DNA of 64,000 bases. It comes from Fasciola hepatica (taxonomy: Eukaryota; Platyhelminthes; Trematoda; Plagiorchiida; Fasciolidae). The notes below the pieces were generated by a model, which did not search any database, was not told the DNA's origin, and saw only the letters and a list, made by a program, of their open reading frames with translations. Positions 23,885 through 34,899 of this stretch are shown piece by piece. The position numbers and the translations under genes were made by a program. The stretch covers positions 1,004,501 through 1,068,500 of the forward strand of contig CANUEZ040000180.1 in NCBI GenBank assembly GCA_948099385.1, given 5' to 3'. How positions within the stretch are numbered: the stretch's first letter is position 1; each line of letters opens with the position of its first letter.

Positions 23885-24960
23885 ATTTAGACACAAATGA
23901 TTGGCACTGGACAACTCCTTAGATCAAGTGGATGAAGAATAGAACGATCATATATGAAAATAGGTGAGAAATTTGGCTGATGTTCGCGCCCGGTTTGTAA
24001 GGATTCGGGATGGATAAGAAACGCTAGGGTTTTTGTAGGCGGTAATTCAAAGGGATATGGGTTGCATGAAGGAACGCGTAGAAGCTCGACAATTACATTT
24101 GGATAGATCGCTGTATAAAAGATGGGTGCTGTCAGTAAGGATTTTGTGAGCGAACTTTCCACATGCACTTAGGTGTAGCTCGTACAACTTAGCAGATATT
24201 TCAATTTAGGGTATAAAAGATACCTGACTTATAAAAGACATACCTCGATGAAGAATGGAAAAATATTTCCTCCGTAGACCAATAGACAGGGGGAAAATAG
24301 AGGATAATGGGGAAACGACTGATAAATGTAAAAGCGAATAATACTCTGTCTGGAGTTGTAATGCCTAAGCTTTCAGATGTGTTAAGGTAGTCGGTGTAGT
24401 TTCTTCACGGAGATTGAAAAGTGAGGTATCCAATTCAAATTTGCATTGATAGTGATTCCTAAACATATGACAGATTTAGTTCCAGCTAGTGATCCCGTAG
24501 AAATGACAGATGGATCACAAGGATAAACCAGTCGAGGAACGATAAACATGCACTCAAAGCATTTGGAAAAATTTAAAGTTAAACCGGATCGAACAAAGAA
24601 ATCATAAATACGAGACAGACAACCGAAAAAGTTACTGAAGTCCTAGGTTACAGAAACAGTTTGATAAAAAAAGTCAAGTCATCGGCATTTTTAAATAAAT
24701 GTGCAGGAGAACAGAATGAAAGTTCACTGTTTTGGGCGGGAAATAAGTAGAGGAAGGAACAGCTCTGTGGAGCACTCCTTTGATTCTTTAAAACTTGGTT
24801 ATGTGCGCTTGGTTCTGTTGATAGAATACACAACAGTACCAATAAAGCTGTGGGACAGCTGGAGTTTTCCCTAAACTTGAAATCAAGGATGTATGAGGAT
24901 CGTCCTTTGTACTTTACAAGTACCAGTGATCGTCCATACTAAAAGAGAGAGGCGCACGTG
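23885..24960 (-). pseudogene. CR1/Jockey-like LINE RT relic, 3' half (copy A2)
   Basis: On the minus strand, FCSPAHLF then ADDLTFFI (about 24715-24665) is the catalytic F/YADD box with one inserted residue. It is followed by FVRSGLTLNFSKCFECMF (about 24605-24550), then LVYPCDPSVIS, SVICLGITINANLNWIPHF (about 24480-24430), and finally the C-terminal block 24168-23887, which matches 9661-9927. Stops separate these blocks. A 110-codon frame upstream (24963-25295, minus) may be its RT N-terminal part but carries no clear motif. Confidence 0.8.
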
Positions 24961-27570
24961 TGTTACCTGCAAAGCACCGAAACAGAAATATCCATGAGCC
25001 CAAAGCTCAGTAAGTGTCTCATCGGGAACCCACACAGAAGTAGAACACCAAGATGACTACCTACTATCTGACCACTACACCCGTAAAAGTCTGTTGTGCT
25101 TTCCCAATGATGGACGAATATGCACTCAGAACCATACAAGTCCACTAATGTAATAAATGTAAGTGGAGAAATGTGTTTTTGAACTATTTCTTCGAAGCAT
25201 GATGCTAAAAGAAGATACCGTGGACTCACATCATCGCATTCCATTTGGATAAAAATGTATTTCACATTTTGATTAAAAAAATACCTCAAAAACACAACGG
25301 ATGTATCCAGAGAGATTTCTCGGTAAATTTAAGTACTTCGTTACGATGAACGATGGAGCAGGTTAGGCTGCCTCCTCTTTCGGCCGACCAAAAGCCGGCA
25401 CTTTACGACCAACCAAGGTGTTCACCTGCAGCATTCTCGAATACACTCAGATAGCACTGTTGCTTGTTTCGGTTATCTCTCTACTTGGTGTGCTCTATAG
25501 CGGGACTTTGGAGGCTAACAAGAAATGACTGAGGACGAAAGGGTCACGGAAATCTCGTCCAGCCGGTTTTTATGAGCCGCGCTGAATCATAAACAACCTT
25601 TTGGGTTGTGTTATCCATGACACTACGAACAATGTGGAAAGCTTTGGGATCGGAAAATAAATGCTTTCTGTGTGTCGGATCAGATAACCTTCTGAAAAAG
25701 CCAGTTTTCTCCCGGATGCTGCGTCCGGGTATGCCTCTCATGAAGATGTTCATCTCATTGATGTAGACATACCTCATCAGTTGTTAAATGCCTTTAGAAC
25801 AGCGAGACCAAGAACTTCTTCAACAATAATGGGGTTCAGTTGCCCCATTTACAATCCACATCTGTCATGACTGAGGATTTGTTGTTAATGTTGGGAAAAT
25901 AATTTAGAACACTTTATTCTCATATGACTTTAGATTAAAAAAATATTCTACATCATTCAGCACAGGATAGCTGGTCTCACCATGAAAAGTCCGGTGAAAT
26001 CTACGCCTAAAGAGCTACAATAAATCACTGGTGAGGAGGACAGGCCAGGATATTATGGACAGAGAGAGAGAGATAGACCGTAAACCAGGTTATTCCCATC
26101 AAGAAACGCGGGTCTGGGTGGCTTAGGTTCATTCTCACTGGAAGGTGTTGCATTCAGGGAGGGAATGGATGAAAAAAAGGATTGTTCATACACGTGACGT
26201 CACTTTGAAAGTGGTTTTTACTGAAAGTTTGCACTTTTCGACTTTAAGCCGTTCTACGGAATAAACCGTTCCATGAAAATCATTTTATACCCGATATAGT
26301 CACCCTTTATCATCATAACACACAGTAACTGATTCGCACAAGGGTTGAATGACATCACAGAGCATTGTCGATTTTTCTGCGAGGGTACTTTGCCTCTTAA
26401 GTTGATGGGCATCACGTTGAAATACAGATTAGATGGTACAAGGATAACGTTGATAATGTGACTGAAATACAGTTTCAAGTGCGCGTCATATCTATCCAGT
26501 AAAATAATTGTAATTTTTCAGTGTCTCAGTTACCCCGAGAAGTATAGTCCTCATAGTCCAAGCCCCATGATTGTTCCCATAACAAACGCAAAATTGCTTT
26601 CGATTTTCAAAACGCTCCCTTTAGGAGCATAAGCCGGTGAATGAGGGTTTATATTTCCCACGGGATGCAAGTCGGCATGTTATTATTGTCAATCGGTGTT
26701 CTGCTTCTTTATATCACAACCTTTTTGATTATCTCAGGCTGGTTTTTTTCGGGAAATAGTGTATTCGCATAAGGCCTTAGTTTTGAAGGTTTCAAAACAA
26801 CACACATTTTTCATCAAAACTGAATCTATAGCGTGACTGGTCATTTCGAGATGCAAGACGTCAAATTTTGTCAGTGTTATAAAAAGGGCTTACTATCATC
26901 ATGATTGCCATTCATTACATCAGTGTCTGATCCACCTTGAAAGGCAAATAGTACTGAGGCGCTTATATGAAACGGAATCCCTCTCACCCCAAATCAACTG
27001 AAGTTCTCACTATTACTGACAGATCCAGATTAAGCGGCATCAAAACCTTTAGGACTCTACAAATCCAGAGGCCCAAAGATTATAACTCATATTACCTCCC
27101 TGTACAAAACATCATTAGTGAAAATTTCTGAATGTTTATTAGGGCGACTGTGAAGAGTAAACGAATTGTTAACGAACTGCCGATTCAAAATAATTCCTCT
27201 TACTCCTGATAAAGAGGCAGACCAACTGAATTCTCTCAATCGTGCTGGGCCTGACTGCGATCGAGAAAAAATGATTTTCGTTGTCCCACTGATGTGTTTG
27301 TGATCGCCAACCCCATCGTGATGGATATTCAACCCCGCTGCCATAAATCGCTGATCCTAGCTTGCGCACTCGTGCGCGCACACAGTCGTGCACGCTCAGT
27401 CACTTGTTCCAATCAAGGCTTTTCTGCTCTGTGGTCCTAGTGACCGCCGGACTTCTAGGCGACAGGTCAACTGAACTTCGACACCGATCCCAGCTGAACA
27501 TGCAGTCTCAGTTGCCTTCTACTCCACGTGCTTTACCCGACTAGCTTACACACAAATGATTCACCTTTGA
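24961..27570. other. Unassigned; a few open minus-strand stretches
   Basis: Open minus-strand frames at 24963-25295 (110 codons), 25544-25777 (77 codons) and 27087-27344 (85 codons) lack recognised domains. The last ends over an AG/GTAAT donor-like site and is listed as a weak exon candidate. The rest is featureless; a short GA-dinucleotide run lies at 26060-26075. Confidence 0.3.
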
Positions 27571-27850
27571 ATTGGTTAGTCCAATAGATGACTTGCTTTG
27601 GCCTATCACTTGCGAGAACATCTTAGCCAACCAGGTGCTAGTTTTTTAAAGACCCATTCCTGTAGTGGTTTATAGAGTATGACTTTAACAGAAATGGGAA
27701 CATTTTACAGATTGCAACTTCTTGTGGCTGCTACTTCCTAAAGTTAAAAAGCAGAGAAAAAAACGAGGTTGACAGTGAGTTTCCAAAATTTCGAGAACAT
27801 TTGGCAAACTGCTACTTTTTGAAGGGGCGACATTTGACAAAATTCAGTGT
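27571..27850. repeat. Diverged copy of the 3300/5650 repeat
   Basis: It contains AGATGACTTGCTTTGGCCTA, related to AGATCACTTGCTTTGACCAG at 5600. It continues with GAGAACATCTTAGCCAACCAGGTGCT-like sequence and GGGAACATT then CTACTTCCTAAAG-like sequence, in the same order as at 5600-5810. The terminal CCAAATGTC units are missing, so it is a truncated element. Confidence 0.55.
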
Positions 27851-27854
27851 GTAC

Positions 27855-27960
27855 TGAACTGTATTATACTACACCGTGCCAAACTTTATTAAGCTATACT
27901 GTGTTATACTATATTATACTACACTATACTATACCATACTATACAACACCACAACCCTAA
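27855..27960. repeat. Degenerate ACTAT/ATACT tandem tract
   Basis: About 100 bp consist of imperfect ATACT- and ACTATACT-type units (for example ACTATATTATACTACACTAT). It is a decayed short tandem array next to the truncated repeat. Confidence 0.75.
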
Positions 27961-28041
27961 GAATATATTAAGTATAGGAACTGGTGACAAAAGACTAAAA
28001 GTATATGGATAATAGTATGTTATCCTCATCCAAAAGTCCAA

Positions 28042-28120
28042 GGCCGCGAGTAGGAATCAAACCCTTGACACTGCGCTTCTCGGAGGGATGCTCTACCAGC
28101 TGAGCTCTCACTGTACGGCC
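28042..28120 (-). repeat. tRNA-like sequence (minus strand)
   Basis: On the minus strand an A box (GAGCTCAGCTGG) and B box (GGGTTTGATTCC) are spaced as in a tRNA, and the outer ends GGCCG and CGGCC can pair. The anticodon arm is poorly formed. It is either a tRNA pseudogene or the head of a SINE. A second weaker A-box-like stretch is on the plus strand at about 28290-28310. Confidence 0.6.
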
Positions 28121-28468
28121 AATCGAGCGTGAATCACGCAAGTGAATATCCGATGGCACAGCCACAATTCGAAGGAAACAGCCGCCACACTGTCATTATT
28201 CACTGGGTCTACCTCGTCAGGTCATTTTCACACGGCCAGACGGCGCATGACTGAACGATATCTCGGGGTGCCAATGGACGGTATCACGATACCTCAACTG
28301 GTAAAGCATCCATTTGGTAAGCGGAATATAGCCGGAGCAATTCAGGTCTGCGACGCTGGACTTTTCGACGCAAAAAAATGAAAGTGAATTCTCCATTTTC
28401 TCTAATATTCAGACTCCTCGTGCCAGTAATTCACTCAACAAAAATATGTTCTCAGTCCTACGTGTAGC

Positions 28469-28690
<222 letters not shown>

Positions 28691-29214
28691 TCTCTATCCA
28701 AAATTCCGCCACTCTCGTTTTTCTGCACGTAATGGGTCCTCCTCCCCATCCCCTTACTAGTCCTTGAATGATGTAAACAGACCAGTGATTGACAGCACTG
28801 TTCAGTTTAATGCTCCGGTTTTCGTACTGCCCTGAGAGTAATTCCGGAGATCGTCCTCACGTTATGACCGATATGTGTAGAAATACCAAGGAGCTCAGAC
28901 TTAATTCGGTTTGTAATCCTGCCTTTAGTGGAATTCAAAATTCCGTACCTATTTTGTGACCGAGATTGATATCATTCAATCTTGTTTCTTTGGTCGGGTC
29001 TCTTCTACGCAAACGGATTTTTCAATAGAAATAATGACGATGGTTCCTTTTCATTGCTGATTTTTGAGGTTTCGGTTTGAATAAGTCCTCAATACCGCAC
29101 CGTGTATTGCAATAAAATAAAATAAAATTATTTTTTTTAGCTCCTATCCATTCATTTACTCCCCGTCATTTTGTGATAGTAACAAGATATCACAGATAGT
29201 GAATTGTGGAAGTG

Positions 29215-29285
29215 ACCGGCGGCAGCAGTGGTGTTGGAGACAGCGGGGTTCGAACCCGGGATATTAGGGCTCTCCATAATGATCA
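29215..29285 (-). repeat. tRNA-like fragment
   Basis: The minus strand carries a B-box-like GGGTTCGAACCCC at 29243-29255 with pairing CCC/GGG arms. The region upstream has no clear A box. The nearest relatives in the window are the other B-box sequences, so a SINE relic is likely. Confidence 0.45.
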
Positions 29286-29454
29286 TCGAGCGATTTCGTC
29301 CGTTTTTCTGAATAAAAATGAGGAGTTTTTTTATAAACATATGTCCTGGACTAGCGAAAAATCACGTCGGCTTTACGGAGCTGATTCAATCGACAAAATT
29401 CGTCAACGGACTAAGGAACGAACCGAGTTCCGTCAAATGAATCGCAACAATAAT

Positions 29455-29715
29455 TAGCGTGATCTCTCTTCCCATGAAGACGAGTTGTAGACCACTTGTT
29501 TTTGCTCGCTTTTCATCTGAATCTCTTTTTCTTTCGTAATGTCTGAGTTTGTTCACCTGTACGGTTTTTCTAGTGTTCTCAGTCTGCCCACTTTTACATT
29601 ACCGTTCTTGATTTTATAGAACTGCTTTGGATTCCAAATAAATTAACGGAAAATTGAAACGAGGATCGACCACGCTGAAGCTTTTTAGCGTGCATTTCCA
29701 ATAACATCTCTAATG
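29455..29715. repeat. Dispersed repeat R23 (copy 2)
   Basis: It aligns to 23540-23790: AAGACGAGTTG, a run rich in TTTTTC, CTGCTTTGG-type sequence, TTAACGGAAAATTGAAACGAGGATCGACCACG-like sequence, and the ending TCTAATGGGA. Translation of the minus strand gives a basic/acidic pattern similar to copy 1 with stops. Confidence 0.55.
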
Positions 29716-30714
29716 GGAGTTGTCATATTCGTTAGTTCAAAAAGAACACATCGGATTGATGATATGTTGCAGTGCATCGGATGTCCGTATTTCTTCTACT
29801 CTGTCAATTTCCATCCGACTGTCTGGAATTCTTCCGGAGTTCATGGTCTTTTGGTTTTTCGATACTATCCTGTCCGCAGCAGTTAACTGTTTGGTTACTG
29901 TTTGTTTGTTTGTTTAATACATCTGGGCATATTCTTCCTTGAAGTTTTCTCAACTTTTTGCGTTTCTTCTACAAGATTTTTGATTAGGGACTAAAATGAA
30001 ATTATTACGGCCTTGACGACCACATTCCAGGCAATTTCCGGACATTAAAATATGTCTTTTTAATAAGTCTGATGTTTTTCTATTCACCATCAGTGTGACG
30101 AACGATTTTTCGTGTCGAAAAAATAAGATGACTGGAGTGTGCACAAGGTACATCTCTGGGTTGAAACGATGAGAGGAATTCCCTGGCTGAACCCTCGTCG
30201 CTTACGGACTTATAAATCTATATATCGTCGTGAAATTGTTTGGGCAATTAAAATTGTGGCACGTGACATTCATCTAAGCATCCATGCGACAGGCTAGAAT
30301 CACCATGGCTAGTGATGTTATAATTCACAAGGCTTGCGTGCGACGTAGCTTGCGTAGTAGAAATAGCCCGTTCGGACATCGGCAAAATTAACCAACTGTT
30401 ACAACAATGCTTTTTCATTGCAAAATAGCTGTTTTGTCCACGTGAAAGTTGTCGTTATCTGAGAGGAGGATACAGTTGTGTAGTTTATACGCCATCGTTT
30501 ATCTTTTTGAGTTAATTCCTTTTGGCTCGGGCGCGTTAGGTCGTATCAATCCATAACTGTTCAGAATAGCTTTCTGAGCGTCCGGCTACTTGTACACTCA
30601 ATAAGTAGTGTGCACACTCCGTCTATGCATATAATTCAGGTCCACACAGTGTCCTGCCCTAGTTCGATAGTTCCAGCATTAAGCAAAGTGTAGACCACTA
30701 TAAGATTAAGATTC

Positions 30715-31095
30715 AAAGGTCACTCTGACAGTCACATTGCTCCTAAGGCCTCACACGTTGTCTGCCAGTTCACTTACTGTTGCGATGACACATACATTGG
30801 CAGAACAGAAGGATACTAGGCTCAAAGAGGGGCTGAACACATTCCGAAATGGCTTTTGCTCTCAATGACTCAGCTGGAATGCACAAAACAAATTCCGGCA
30901 AACAATCCAGCATTGGATATAACGAGGTATCAACTTTCAGTAGGTCATCGAGTTGGTATGACCCAGTCATTCAAAGTGCAATTACGCAACCGGAATACAA
31001 AACGGCTGGCTTTTGGCGAATTTGGGTCAATCAAGACAGACTACCCCCTTTTTGTGCACAAAGACAAGTACTGTAAGCGATATGATTTCCCTGGC
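30715..31095 (+). pseudogene. Penelope-like element, GIY-YIG endonuclease fragment
   Basis: Translation gives KGHSDSHIAP, then CQFTYCCDDTYIGRTEG (about 30765-30815). This matches the zinc-like C-x-C and TYIGRT core of Penelope GIY-YIG domains and is closely similar to the domain at 43160-43080 in the element at 42.6-45.2 kb (YQFTCSCGDTYIGRT there). It continues with AEHIPKWL. Later parts run in another frame (30856-31116). The RT part upstream is not readable. This is a third, 5'-truncated Penelope copy. Confidence 0.8.
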
Positions 31096-31679
31096 ATTAG
31101 CTACACTATCCCATAAAAATAACTGACTTCTTTGTAATAAACGTTTTCATGTAATTTCGCCTTGTATCCAGTGTACTGAATCCTACATTAACTGACATAT
31201 TTGACGTGCTTTCTGGACAAGAGTGAAGAGAAACGCTTTCATCTCATAATATATTCCATCTTTTCGTTCCTCATTACTGGATAAGGGGGCACAATGAATT
31301 CAGTCCGTAAAATGGCTGTGGATTAGGTCATTACATTATATGAATTCAAAGAGATGAGCCGGTACATCGCCTATCTGCCGTCACAGTTACGCACCTGGGT
31401 TGAGTCTTGACATGCAGCTGACTGTAATTTTCTGTAAGTGAATAGCATAGAGGTTCATAACAAAAGAAATCAGTATTAGTATGAACAAAGTCGTTATTTC
31501 GACAAAAATGTGGTTATCGGTGTGCTTTCTTTTTGTGCGGACTTTATCTAACCCTGGAACATGTACAATTTACAAATGCTCGAAAGACCTACAGTTATGT
31601 TCCTATTCTTTAGTTCCCTCTCCACCCTCTCCGTTATTTTAATCTTAATCATCACTTTTGATCCCCAAGAAAAAATCCG

Positions 31680-32470
31680 TGGAATATGCCTGAGGAGGCA
31701 CACCAGTTTGCTTTTTGGTGTTCGCGCTCCGCTCTGGACACCCTAGCCTACGTAGTCCATTCAATAGCTTCGGCTTTATACAGGAAATGGAAGACTGTCA
31801 TAATGGTGTTCTTGGATTATAAAAAACACTCGGCCGCCTTGATCGATCAATATTTTTCACTACGCTCGCCGTAACTGGTGTTGACCCAAAAGTCTGCACG
31901 CTGATTTCAGACTACTTCAATGATGGAAAACATTTCACATGTTTCAGCAGCCCAAAATCCTCTTCACTTCCAGCGGACTCGGATCTCTAACAAGGTGACT
32001 TCCCCCTTTTTTTCTTTTCTTTATGCGTTAGACACCTCCCAATCCCATCGACACTCATTGGCTTCAAATAAGCACACGATGCAGGTTAAGGATGTGAACT
32101 TTCGGCACCCAAAGGAACTCCACAAATTCAGAACCAACTATGCTGGTCTTCATCCAGTCTTCTTAGTTTGAATGCTTCTAAATACCCGGATGTATAGTTC
32201 CCTTTACTTTTTGGTGAACCATGAAGAGTCTTCACCAACAGGTTTCCTCTCTTATCTGCGAACAATAAACCCATACCAACTAAACCCATGGTGTTACACT
32301 ATCCCATATTCTTTCAAGGTCTGATTGCTAAGAGGATATTTTGAAAATTTAGGAAATTTTCATTTTCTCTCCCGTGTAAGATCACTTACGGTCCCCCGTC
32401 AATTGATGGCTACATGCCTTCTACCATACAGGTTGCCTTGCTCTCCAGTCATTTTCCCCCGGCCTTTAGA
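31680..32470 (+). pseudogene. LINE reverse transcriptase relic (copy D)
   Basis: The frame at 31686-31874 reads as RT fingers: PEEAHQFAFWCSRSALDTL followed by the palm strand KWKTVIMVFLDYKKHSAAL, whose FLDY holds the first catalytic Asp. Later, shifted frames give YFNDGKHFTCFSS-like and VTSPFFSFLYALDT-like stretches (the G-V-x-x-G-S-x-x-P block) at about 31915-32040. The end near 32430-32470 (CSPVIFPRPLEERF) corresponds to the block at about 9545 of copy A1. The YADD box is missing. Confidence 0.7.
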
Positions 32471-33069
32471 AGAAAGATTTTAACTTGATAATAAGATCAA
32501 TAAAGCACATATCTAAATTCACTAGTGTATACGGAAACACTCTTGTTGATAATATCGTGGATAAGCACCTCGGTACCTGTGGATAGTTTACTTCCAAACT
32601 ACCTCCAGACGTACACCATCATCTGCACAAAATCTCAAAACCGTGTCTACATCCTGAACGGGATCAAAGTTCAAAATTCTATCTGCTCACAATTCTGCAT
32701 ATCGCAATTCTGTTTTGCCATATCATGCTCACCTGCTTGTGGATCCAGAGAAGGACACCACAGACTTACGAAACTGTTTGCTTGGAAGGAAGCTACCCTA
32801 ATTTATATGTACTTCTAGATTCCGTATTTTTGTATTCACGGATGTGGTGTAAATGATGAAAATTCACCCAGTTGGGTGTATACAACTACTAATAATTTAA
32901 CTTGACTTGAAGTTTCTTTGTTCAGAAAGAAACACTACCTGCAACAGGTGGTTCAACTAACTTAGTTTCATGTACTTTTGCCAGACCAAATTTGTGTACG
33001 TCACGTGCCACTTTCCATTTTAAAAGTTTACAATCAATGATTAGACCAGACTGCCCTCATTACGCAATG
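32471..33069. other. Unassigned
   Basis: It probably includes the eroded 3' end of the LINE relic on its left, including its C-terminal cysteine/histidine-rich stretch near 32680-32760. No independent gene is seen. Confidence 0.3.
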
Positions 33070-33595
33070 CCTATCTTTCTAAACCGTGACATATTCTGGT
33101 AGTTTCATTGTGTCGATTTCCACACTCCGTTCTTCTATGGTAACAATTTTTGAGCGATACTTTCTCTGCTTTCTTTACCGAGACTCGACTCTCTCCTTCC
33201 CTCCTACTCGTCTGTCGGAAATTTTCTGTACTTTTCACGAAGTACAAGTTGCCGATTTCCACATTTCCTCCAATACCATTTGGTCAGAATGAATATCAGA
33301 CTAACCGTGCATTTATTTTTGACAATTAGACCACGAAAATCTCCAAGTGAGGAAAAGATTAATTTAGGGAATGTCAGTTGAATAGCTCTCTTACTTTCCT
33401 GTCTAACTGCAGTATATCCTTCTTTTCTCTTATCCTGCAATTCAGAAATTGTGTTGATTACGGCCAAAGTGGATGGCAATATATGTAGTATGCGCTTCTT
33501 TGTTTGATCGAAAATTATATTCAGATTAACACTGAGCGGATAATCAATAAGACCATTCTCATCGGTGGTCTCACCAGTTTCAGCCACCACTATAC
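33070..33595 (-). pseudogene. Unrecognised element-like coding remnant
   Basis: Two overlapping minus-strand frames (33204-33590, 128 codons; 33071-33262, 63 codons) read as one charged protein joined by a frameshift near 33230. The charge pattern resembles the minus-strand frames of repeat R23 (23541-23762; 29460-29690). There is no known motif. It is most likely a piece of a retroelement ORF, but a real exon cannot be excluded. Confidence 0.35.
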
Positions 33596-33680
33596 ATGTC
33601 TCCTAGGATCCCCGTGGAACTCGTTCATGCTAACAAAGCTATTACGGACGAACAGTTGGTCCAAATGTGATCAATCACCA

Positions 33681-33760
33681 TGACCGGCGGTGGTCAAATT
33701 GCCACTGATTTCTATTTTGGAACTCAACGTCATGGGTTCGATTCTTCCCAGTACCGGTCA
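33681..33760 (+). repeat. tRNA-like cloverleaf sequence
   Basis: The outer 7-mers TGACCGG (33681-33687) and CCGGTCA (33754-33760) are perfectly complementary. A D-like arm GTGG/CCAC follows, and the B-box region GGGTTCGATTC (33735-33745) sits in a TGGG/CCCA arm. The anticodon arm is weak and the spacers are irregular. It is either a diverged tRNA pseudogene or a SINE head. Confidence 0.55.
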
Positions 33761-34439
33761 TTTCATCCTTAGGAAGCTTTCGAATGACAGCCGCGCCCTT
33801 CTAGAAATACTGTACACTGTGGTGTAAGGTATAATGAGTGAAACATTATTTTTACTCATAAATGATATTCTTATATCGGACTCCATTCCGGGGTATTTCT
33901 GCTCATAATTACTACTTTGTTTGTGATACCGTTTAGCTGTGGAAACGAGTCTGTTGTCAGTTTTACTCAGTCCTATCGTCACTGACATCCGGCAGAAAAT
34001 CATGCTAGTTGTAGAAATAAAGGTATAGTGTACATGTTGCTTAGACAAGATTAATTTCAAGGTTTTGTTTTCCAAATTTCGCATTATGACAGGAAGACAC
34101 TTCTTCCATGGTAAATAAGGTAAATTTTTGACGTCATTCCCGAACAGACTGGCAGTGACTTAATGGGGATGTACTCTGGATATAAATAACTGGGCTATGC
34201 AGCCACTTGTGCTGTCTTTCTGAATATGAGTTCACGTCTTCCTAATGTGAACCAAGCTTGACTTATTCGGCTATATTCACCAAGTGTGAAAGGTCGTCTG
34301 TTTTTAGATAAGTATCACTGAACAGAAAAAAATCATTAAAAAATTACTTGTCTAGACATTTGAGTATCCATCACGGCATTTGCCACTTTCAAAGAACTTT
34401 ACATCGAAAACACTTGTGTGTGTTAAGTTTACGGTTCAG

Positions 34440-34665
34440 TGAAATGACTTGAATAATAGCAAATGATTTGAACTGATTTGAACTAGACTGAGCTGTTCTG
34501 ACCAGTGATCACTGATTTAATCTGAACTGAAATGAACTGAGTTGCACGAGTCACTGAAGTGAAGTGAAGTCAGTTCAACTGGTTTGATTTAAACTGAACT
34601 GCTCACTGAACTGAACTGAACTCAAGTCAACTCAGCAGATCAGTGAACTGAATAGAAAACAGTCC
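34440..34665. repeat. Degenerate GAACT/ACTGA minisatellite-like tract
   Basis: About 220 bp are dominated by variants of ACTGA, TGAACT and GTGAA (for example CTGAACTGAACTGAAC), including short direct repeats such as GAAGTGAAGTGAAGT. It is a decayed tandem array. Confidence 0.8.
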
Positions 34666-34899
34666 AGTCGGTCCGGTGTTGATGCAGCTTGGATGATTTC
34701 GACGTTAAACACAAAGACTTTTCTTGCAGATCGGAGTGTTGATGTTTCATGGCAAATCAGCTTCGTTTATTGCTTTCATAAGGAATACAACAGTGCGGCC
34801 CTGGAGAATACTCGTTGGAATCCCATAAACCAACTGCGCTTTCAAGTTAGCTGGCATGAATTATATGAACACGTTTATATCGTCTATTACCGACACTAA

